Assembly: GCA_030549205.1 (NCBI GenBank)
Contig: JAUKTV010000001.1
Coordinates: forward strand, 1,798,001 to 1,862,000
From: Apiosordaria backusii
Taxonomy: Eukaryota > Ascomycota > Sordariomycetes > Sordariales > Lasiosphaeriaceae
DNA length: 64,000 nt
Reading direction: 5' to 3'
Shown in pieces: positions 57,411 through 64,000 of the stretch. Under the pieces are notes generated by a model that was not told the DNA's origin, did no database searches, and worked only from the letters and a program-made list of their open reading frames with translations. How positions within the stretch are numbered: position 1 is the stretch's first letter; every line of letters begins with the position of its first letter. The translations under genes and the position numbers were made by a program.

Positions 57411-58824
57411 CTGTGGATTTGAGATTATTCAGTATTTTTTTAAAAAATTTGATCCGAAGTCAAAAAATCTCATGGTGAAGCTATTTATCAAAATCCTGAG
57501 CTGATATCAAGAACTTGGAACTCGTGTCCGCAGCTTGGCTGCCAAGGAATCGCGGGAGTGACGCAAGTGTAGGTCAAGATCGTCACCGGCCACGAAAACC
57601 AAGCCCAGCACAACAGCTGCCGCTGACGCCATGCTAAGAAACACCTCACATATAAAAGCAGCCCCCCCGAGCTTCCGGAGGATTTATCCACATCTCGCAG
57701 CCCGACGGAAACGACAAGAATATCGAAAACAAACTTACCCATTGCTTGTCTCCTGGCAGGCCATATTCATCCCTGCCAAATTCGTCCAGAGTCTTCCCGG
57801 CTGGCATTTTAGCGGAACGGCGCGAGCTGGTAGGCTGGTCTATTCAGTGGGGTTCTGGGGTGTCTGAGCGTGTAAGTGGCCGTTGAATTTATTTCCAGAT
57901 TGGGTCGAGATGTGAATCAGAAAACAAAGAACAATTCTATGATGTATAAACACACAATGAGGTTCTTATACCGGCCAAATTATAAGAACATACAACGATA
58001 AAGAGGAAAAACGCGGCCGTCGCTGTGCGACCAGGTGTCCTTATGATCACTTTTCCACAAAGCGGCCTTCTTCGGCAGGGAAACGGCGCGCGGGGCCTCT
58101 CCCTCCTGCAGTAGTTCCAGGCTCGAGACAGTCATGTGTAACCGCCTTATTCTCACTGCAGAGAAGGACCTCGCCTTTGGTAATAGACGTCACTAGACTC
58201 ATTTAGCCAGGGGCGGCAACGAACAAGAGGTCCAGGCCCGAGCTCCAGACTGGTCCAAGCCAAGGGATCGTCAACGTGATGCCCGTGATAGGCAAAGACT
58301 CTTCTTCAACTTCCCTCCAGACTTTCTGCACCATCTCGCATATTATGCGTGATTTGGCCCTTATCAAAATCTTCATGTCGGTCAGCCACCTATACATAGA
58401 TCTCTATACTACTGTCGACGAGTGGTGACGCCTTGAATATGCCAAAGGCAGTTGATTTGAGCTCGTGATTGGCTGGGCCAAGTCTAACGGTAGACGCACT
58501 GACCAATGGAAACCAGAGGCAAAATCCACCAGGTGGCCGCTGCCTCTGTCGGCTCCCCGACAAACGTTCCATACACTAGAGTTCAAACCGTCAGGTCCCT
58601 GCAGAAAGAAACTCCAAACACCGGTCCATCATTGACTGCCATTCGCTACCTTCCAGTCGGTACAGGTCTCACACAGCCTAGGCCCTGCAGCATCAACACC
58701 GAAACGCGGCCTTGGGTCAGCCTGAGTTTGACCAACCTGTCACCGGCCTCATCTCCATATATTACACTGCTTTTCACGTGAAGACCCAGCCACTGCCGGT
58801 GCCTAGCTGGCCGCGTCACCTGCC
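57411..58824. other. Divergent intergenic region, pal1 / usb1
   Basis: About 1.4 kb. It contains a possible first exon of pal1 and the usb1 promoter. An ATG-G followed by GTAAGT on the minus strand near 57740 looks like a start exon but does not fit the downstream phase. No gene supported. Confidence 0.4.
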
Positions 58825-59763
58825 ATGCCGCCGCTGGTGGAATACAGCTCCGAATCGGACACGGAGCCCGACACGACCAACCCGTCCCCTCCACCAGCTA
58901 AGAAGCCAAGATTCGGGGTCTCTGATACCGGAACGGCAACAGCCCCAGCCACCGGTCCGTCCCCGGATCTGCCTCCTCTACCGGCATCTTTTCATGATCT
59001 TTACGCCTCCACAACTCGCACATTTGACGACCCCTCCCTTCACCAAGGCCGAACAAGGCAAACACCACACATCCCAGGGAACTGGCCCAGCCATGTCTAC
59101 ATCGACTGGCGACCACCACCAGAGATTAAGGACCTGCTGTCATCACTGATTTCTTCTCTTCAGTCACAGATCTCAAAAATAGACGATCAAGTGAAAATAA
59201 CCAGCTTCTTGACAAGCGACTTGGGCGTGCCATTACCGCTGCACATCAGCCTCTCTCGTCCTCTCAGTCTCACCACCGCCCAGAAAGATCAGTTTTTATC
59301 CGAGATCCAGGACGCCCTTGATGCAGACAAGTCATTCGAGCTACGGCTGGGGAGGATAGAATGGCACTTTACCTCGGAGAGCGGACGGGCTTTTCTCGTG
59401 ATGAGGGTCATCTGCCCGTCGAGGAACAATGAGCTTGTTTATTTCCTGTCCAAGATTAACCATATTGCCAAGAACTACGGCCATCCTGAGCTCTATTCAT
59501 GGGCCTCAGTCGCGGAAGGAAAGGAGGTCGCGGATGCTTTTCATTTTTCGATTGCTTGGTGTCTGAACAAGCCGTCGGATGATCTTGAAAAGATGACGGA
59601 GAGGGTTTTTGATACCCCTGCGGTGCGGGATCTTAGCAAGACAGGACGAATAACCGTTGACAGTATCAAGGTGAAGATTGGGAATGTGGTTACGGCTATC
59701 CCGTTGAAGGGGGAGGAGAAGAAGGATAAGAAGAGGAAACAGAGCGCCTGGCTTGGGTTATGA
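58825..59763 (+). CDS. usb1: U6 snRNA phosphodiesterase Usb1 (2H family)
   Basis: Usb1/Mpn1 is a 3'-5' exonuclease that trims the oligo-U tail of U6 snRNA in the nucleus and leaves a protected end. Single exon, 312 aa. The N-terminus has MPPLVEYSSESDTEPD and a basic KKPRF patch. HIPGNWPSHVYIDW opens the fold. The two catalytic HxS tetrapeptides of the 2H superfamily are H140-I-S142 (LPLHISLSRPL) and H240-F-S242 (ADAFHFSIAW), 100 residues apart as in the family. The tail is Lys-rich (EEKKDKKRKQSAWLGL). Neither catalytic motif is altered. Confidence 0.94.
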   Translation: MPPLVEYSSESDTEPDTTNPSPPPAKKPRFGVSDTGTATAPATGPSPDLPPLPASFHDLYASTTRTFDDPSLHQGRTRQTPHIPGNWPSHVYIDWRPPPEIKDLLSSLISSLQSQISKIDDQVKITSFLTSDLGVPLPLHISLSRPLSLTTAQKDQFLSEIQDALDADKSFELRLGRIEWHFTSESGRAFLVMRVICPSRNNELVYFLSKINHIAKNYGHPELYSWASVAEGKEVADAFHFSIAWCLNKPSDDLEKMTERVFDTPAVRDLSKTGRITVDSIKVKIGNVVTAIPLKGEEKKDKKRKQSAWLGL

Positions 59764-60188
59764 TGATTCTGAACAGGGTTCTATTTGGGCGCCGACATAT
59801 AGATCACAAACAAGCGGACACATGAAAAGGGATTAGACCATAGATGCTAGGTTCCAGGCATAGCGGACAAGCGATACATAAAGCGTTTAATTCAACACAT
59901 TGTTATTGAGATAGGCTGTGCTGTTGTCATTGGTATCATCTTTCCCGAGGGCAGCATCTTTCCAGCGGCGTCCAGCTTTGACGATAACCGTGCCTTCTCA
60001 ATCTTTCTTCCCTCAGCAGCAGACACACAAAGTGAGAGACACAGACGGAGATAGAGAGAGACAACCGGCTTGTCGCCAACCGGCTTGTCGCCAACCACCC
60101 TACCTCTCATCTTACCCCCAATTATCCCCAATTATCAAAAAACAGTCATCGAGTCCTCAAACTACAAAGATTTTTCTTCGACGAAGTC
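59764..60188. other. Intergenic region downstream of usb1
   Basis: 425 bp including the usb1 3' untranslated region. It has a short direct repeat CGGCTTGTCGCCAAC at about 60067 and 60082. No gene seen. Confidence 0.4.
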
Positions 60189-60518
60189 TTATAATGCGTT
60201 GATGACAACATGCTTCGTTGTGTCTCGGAAGAGAGGTTGGATCTCTTCAGGTTCGAATCGAACGCTAACTCCTTGACCGCTTTCGAGAAACTTGTTCATT
60301 ACGTCGGTATGGTTCCGAAGCGTATTGTTCAATTCATCAGCGCCACTTCCATGTTGCGCTTCTCGGACGCCGTATTCTAGAGCTTGGCTGACAAAATGTC
60401 AAGCGGGCGCGCTGGTGGTGGTGTTTTTGCCCATGTGTGGGCGGTGCTGGAGCGCTTGCTCGAGGACTTTGGGCGTGAGCAGACCGGCTGGTGGGGGTCT
60501 TTTGCTCGGTGATGCCAT
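60189..60518 (-). pseudogene. Small coding relic or spliced mini-gene
   Basis: A minus-strand frame from the ATG at 60518 reads MASPSKRPPPAGLLTPKVLE, meets one TGA (60399-60401) and continues HFVSQALEYGVREAQHGSGA to RDTTKHVVINAL and a TAA at 60189-60191. The two halves have the same coding character, so a single CGA-to-TGA or TGG-to-TGA change is the simplest explanation. Alternatively an intron of about 107 nt (weak GTCTGC donor, TTGAC branch, CTAG acceptor) would skip the stop and give a protein of about 73 aa. Family not recognised. Confidence 0.4.
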
Positions 60519-60540
60519 TAAGCGTAGCCGACAAGAGAAG

Positions 60541-61033
60541 CCCCTTCGTCACCTGCCGGTCTTCAAAACAGAAAAGAATCGCGCTTGCGAACGAAATCAC
60601 AACAAGGTCGAGCAAGATGTTAGGAGCAAGTTCCTCAGCGACAAAGAGGACCCCGACCCAAATCTCTTTACACTTCTGGTTCAGATGACAACCAACTGGA
60701 ACCATCCCGACTTCAAGTCAGCATTTGGGTCGCTAGGTGACAACAAGCACCTGTTTTTGGCACAAGGCAAGAAAAACGACCCATACTTCATTTATGGCAC
60801 TCTTGTTTCGTACGATGGACATGATCAGGTGAGGCTTGCTCACCCCCTCAGCCCGCAAGCAGGCGCTTAAAGCGCCCCCGCCCGCGCGAGGCCACGCAGG
60901 TAAACATCAACAACTAAGGTACCTTCGCCTGCAGGCGCTCACCCACCACCAGCCTCTCCCCTGCTCCAGCCGTGTTCCCCCGACCAGGAAACCTCACCAG
61001 CAAACAGCTTCGGATGACGATGGGAAGAAGTAG
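60541..61033 (+). pseudogene. Possible coding relic
   Basis: A plus-strand frame reads HLPVFKTEKNRACERNHNKV, NLFTLLVQMTTNWNHPDFKS and KKNDPYFIYGTLVSYDGHDQ, hydrophilic and protein-like. It is followed by a GTGAGG donor and, about 105 nt later, a CTGCAG acceptor that would add a short tail ending ASDDDGKK and a TAG at 61031-61033. There is no good start codon: the nearest in-frame ATG at about 60432 lies opposite the minus-strand relic. Probably a truncated gene; family unknown. Confidence 0.3.
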
Positions 61034-61086
61034 AGCTCGAGTGTCACTGCGCTACCCTGGAAGTTGAAGTGTTGGAACATCATTTT

Positions 61087-61100
61087 GGGGGGGGGGGGGG
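61087..61100. repeat. Poly-G tract, 14 nt
   Basis: Uninterrupted run of G between the coding relics. Confidence 0.9.
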
Positions 61101-61377
61101 AGGGCGATGAGGGCAACAGTGGAAAAGGCAAGGCAATTTAGTTGATAATAGCCTTCACTTCTATATGAACTGCAATGACATTTGACATTAAACGACGCAA
61201 GCACAGCAGGGGATACCGACATCGCTGCTGTGAATACGAAGTGGTATGGGATGAGTTGTTGAAATTTTTAAAGTAAGCAAGCAAGCAATATAACCCTGGC
61301 TTTTTTCTTTCTTTCCTTTTTAAAGAAAATCAGAAAACGGGGGAGGATAAAATGCTAATACACTAATAACAGGCAAG

Positions 61378-61584
61378 GTAAATTTCAAGGAGGAGAAGAA
61401 AACGGAGGGAGATAAGGACAAATACAAAGCTAAGAAAAAGGAGGCTTGGGAACTGCTGAGAGAGATTGTCTAGGTAGAGGTGGTTGATTTAGGGAACTTG
61501 GAGAGGCAGTTGGAGGATGCTGGGTTTAAAGGGGTGCTCTAGGGCGTCGAAGAGTTCAGCAGGACTCTTTTATTGTTTTTCTAA
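61378..61584 (+). pseudogene. Decayed Lys/Glu-rich fragment with two TAG stops
   Basis: One frame reads VNFKEEKKTEGDKDKYKAKK, KKEAWELLREIV, a TAG, VEVVDLGNLERQLEDAGFKG, VL, another TAG, then GVEEFSRTLLLF and a TAA. Both TAG codons could come from CAG by C-to-T change in a CpA context, which is the pattern repeat-induced point mutation leaves. It may be the distal part of the same decayed gene as the relic at 60541-61033; this is inference. Confidence 0.4.
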
Positions 61585-62141
61585 AATATGGGAGTGATCT
61601 TTGGTTATTAATTACAAGCATATATTTAGGAATAGGTTTAAGTTAATTACCGCTCTTACTCCCTATCTTACTCTTACTCCTTGACTTACACCCCTAGTTA
61701 GATCAAAAGAGGATAAGTTAAAACAGTAAACTTAGAATATATCTACTGGTTATAGACCCTGTTCAAATATATATACAACCAAACAACCCCATGATCACTT
61801 GCTATATATATCCTCCCTGTCTCTCTATCTCCCTCAACCCATTTATATACCAATCTTCCTGCCCTCAAAATAAATCCAAAAGTCGCACGCCAATGGCACA
61901 ACTCACCACCTAAGCCGAAAAAAGTTCTGACCACCTTCAGTAAGCTTCACTGTGTCTCAAGTAGAGGAACCAAACATAAAAATAGTAGATACGCGCAACC
62001 CCAAAACTCCGGCTCATTCACATCGACACCTAGCCTTTGTGCAAGTGATTAACAAGAAATGACGGCCAACATGCGCTCTGTTACATCAGGAATAGATGAC
62101 TGTTTCGGCCTAACCCAGACATCATTCTTCGTGTTACTCAT
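61585..62141. other. AT-rich intergenic DNA
   Basis: 557 bp, clearly more AT-rich than the rest of the window (many TATATA, TTAATTA stretches), between the decayed fragments and ero1. No gene seen. Confidence 0.5.
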
Positions 62142-64000
62142 CTAGAGCTCATCTACCCTAGGGAACTCCAGCGTCCACGTCCGGGGACTAATTGGCAAGC
62201 CGAGGAAATACTGAGCGAAGCGCTTGGTTTCGGTCGTGAAAATAAGCCAGCTAAAAACACACACAGTTAGTAAAAAGAAAACTCGAAGACGATGTAAACG
62301 GAACTTACGCCTTAGCAGGGAAACTAAGCCACCCCTTCAAGACAAACTTCGTCACCTTCACTATCCTTTCCCACTCCTCAGCCATAGCATCCATACTCGA
62401 CCCCTCCTCCCATCCTTCCTCCTTCTCCCCCCTCCTCTCTACCTCATCCTCATCCAGCTCGTCAAGCGCCTTCTTTTTATCATCAGGCATAGACCCCACA
62501 CTCAAGATCTTCGCCTTATTCACCACCACCTTTCTCGTCCCCTTATTCTCCTCCTCCTCCACCATGGCCCTAAACCTCTGAATAGCACTCAAACTACTAC
62601 TCAACCTCGCATAAGTATTAAACAGCGCCACCAACTCCGTCCTCTTCAGCACCGGAACCTCCGGGTGGTCATTATTGTCAAACTCAAACAGCACCTTCAG
62701 CGCGGTTCCGTACCCAGCCGTCTGCAGCTTGCCCCACAGTCTGCACTTGTCACACCCGACGCAATCCATCAGACGGCTGACATTTCTGAAGCGGTTCCGG
62801 AAGTCCTCCTTGAGCGACGGCCCCTCTCCGTTCTTGAACATGAGGCTCTCGTCAAAAATCTGAGGGACGCTCGCCGCTTTGGTGGTAACAGCCAAAACCT
62901 TCTCGCGGGTCTCGGCATCTTGAGCCGGGTCGCCCGTGCAAAAGGTGTAGCCTTGTTCTGCGGTGAGATAAGGGCCGAGCTTGGCGATGGCGCGGGAGAG
63001 GAGGGCATAGTTGAAGTATAAATTGCTGATGCGCTCTGGGAATTGGTGAAGGCGGGCCTTGTAGCAGTCAAGATTGGGCTGCCATTGACCGGTGGTTTGG
63101 TTGAGGAAGTCCCAGCAGAGATGGGCCGAGATACTCGCGTGCATGCCGGACATGACTCTGTAAAAGACACGCTTCTCGAGACACTCGTCTTCGACTTCGA
63201 GACCGGTGTTGGCGACAAACGGTGTCAGGGGGTTGTGCTCCCTCGTTTGCTCCAAAACATGTTGGCGTCCAGCAGCGTCGAGAACAGCCTTGAAATCCAT
63301 CGCTGCTGGTCCCTGGGGAGAGCTATCCTTTCCAAGCGCCGCATAATGAGGGAAAGAGCTTCTCTGGAAGCAATTCTCTCGGTATATCGCATCCCACACC
63401 TGCCTGGCGCCGTCGCCAGCATACCCAGTGAACCTTTCCGGATTCCGCAACAAGCTCACATAATCCCCCTTTGAAGTAGCGCTCTCATCCTCAGGAACGC
63501 AATAATCCCGATCATCGCACTCATCATCATACTCCACCACACAACTTTCCCCAACCCCTTCGCCCAACTTCCCCTTCAGTGGCCTAACCGGCTCTTGTTT
63601 TTGCACCGCCTTCCCAGGATGTTGCGCCCTCGGACCTTCCAGCTTCCCCAGCTCTTTCGCCCTCCACACAGGCGGGATATCCTCCTCATTGTCCAGCGTC
63701 TCTACCGCACAGGCGATATTCCCGCACATGCCATTCTCGTCATCCCAAAACGGGCATTTCTTGTGAAATAAATTCACTCGGTAATGGCTAAAGAAATCCG
63801 TCGTCTGCGTGAGCTCGTCAAGGGCCGGCTTGACGTTGCGGTTGAGCCGCTCGAGCGTAGCATACGAGGCGCATGCGTCGCTGACAGTGGCTTTTGGCGA
63901 TATCTGCCAGAGGGAACCGTTAGAATGATATACATAATCGTACTGATCGGCAGTCGCCGCCGCCGTTGCGACTGCGGCAATGGCACATTTGGATTTGGGT
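62142..64000 (-). CDS. ero1: ER oxidoreductin Ero1 (partial, N-terminus beyond window)
   Basis: Flavoenzyme of the ER lumen that reoxidises protein disulfide isomerase. Model complement(join(62142..62250, 62309..>64000)); the start lies beyond position 64000. Visible parts: KCAIAAVATAAATADQYDYV, LFHKKCPFWDDENGMCGNIA with the shuttle-type cysteines, the FAD/adenine region GDGARQVWDAIYRENCF, NLYFNYALLSRAIAKLGPYL and the catalytic CxxCxxC in DCVGCDKCRLWGK. The 58-nt terminal intron (GTAAGT, acceptor TTTAG) adds WLIFTTETKRFAQYFLGLPI and a short end. Without this splice the protein would end at FPAKA. Ser/Glu-rich low-complexity sequence precedes the last helix. Confidence 0.95.

Noticed and set aside
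1..64000. CRISPR array, bacterial operons, integrated virus or intact transposon
   Set aside because: No spaced direct repeats, Shine-Dalgarno-led gene strings, capsid or replicase-like proteins, transposase or reverse transcriptase motifs were seen.

Overview
The window reads as nuclear DNA of a filamentous ascomycete, most likely a Sordariomycete. Genes lie singly on both strands. Most coding regions carry short introns of about 50-75 nt with GTRNGT-type donors, CTRAC-like branch points and mostly YAG acceptors. The proteins recognised are fungal housekeeping families (Utp4, Png1, Dsk2, Sym1, Uap1, Ero1, Usb1, Pal1). No bacterial operons, CRISPR array, rRNA or convincing tRNA was found. The species cannot be named from the sequence alone.

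Layout. From 1 to about 10.5 kb are an NAD kinase (+), a homeobox transcription factor (-) and a GRF-type zinc-finger protein (-) with a perfect 12-bp repeat coding for an acidic tract. At 11.1-12.1 kb is a decayed coiled-coil gene. At 14.8-16.2 kb is an intracellular GH18 chitinase-like gene (-) whose spliced catalytic motif has Val in place of the central Asp. From 20 to 27 kb are Dsk2/ubiquilin (+), Sym1/Mpv17 (-), UDP-GlcNAc pyrophosphorylase (-) and a thymine/uracil-DNA glycosylase (+) broken by two frameshifts at G/C homopolymers. A LaeA-like methyltransferase with seven exons (-) lies at 30.8-32.1 kb inside gene-poor DNA. From 36.2 to 46.0 kb are a hypothetical protein (-), an APC-family amino acid/choline-type permease (-) with an octamer minisatellite in an intron, nicotinate phosphoribosyltransferase (-) and, divergently, the SSU-processome protein Utp4 (+). 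Png1 (+) is at 50.9-52.4 kb and a membrane/coiled-coil hypothetical protein (+) at 54.7-55.4 kb. Pal1 (-) is at 56.0-57.4 kb, with an upstream reading frame offset at a 7-C run. Usb1 (+) is at 58.8-59.8 kb. Degenerate coding relics occupy 60.2-61.6 kb, and a partial Ero1 (-) runs off the right edge.

The genes do not form a pathway cluster. NAD kinase and nicotinate phosphoribosyltransferase both serve NAD(P) metabolism but lie 37 kb apart. Dsk2, Png1, Ero1 and Uap1 all touch ER protein quality control or N-glycan supply but are scattered. I found no clearly new biological system. The points most worth checking are the altered chitinase motif, the intact Png1 triad, the stop-free intron that splits a zinc ligand in the GRF gene, three reading-frame breaks at G/C homopolymers, and the decayed genes at 11-12 and 60-61.6 kb.
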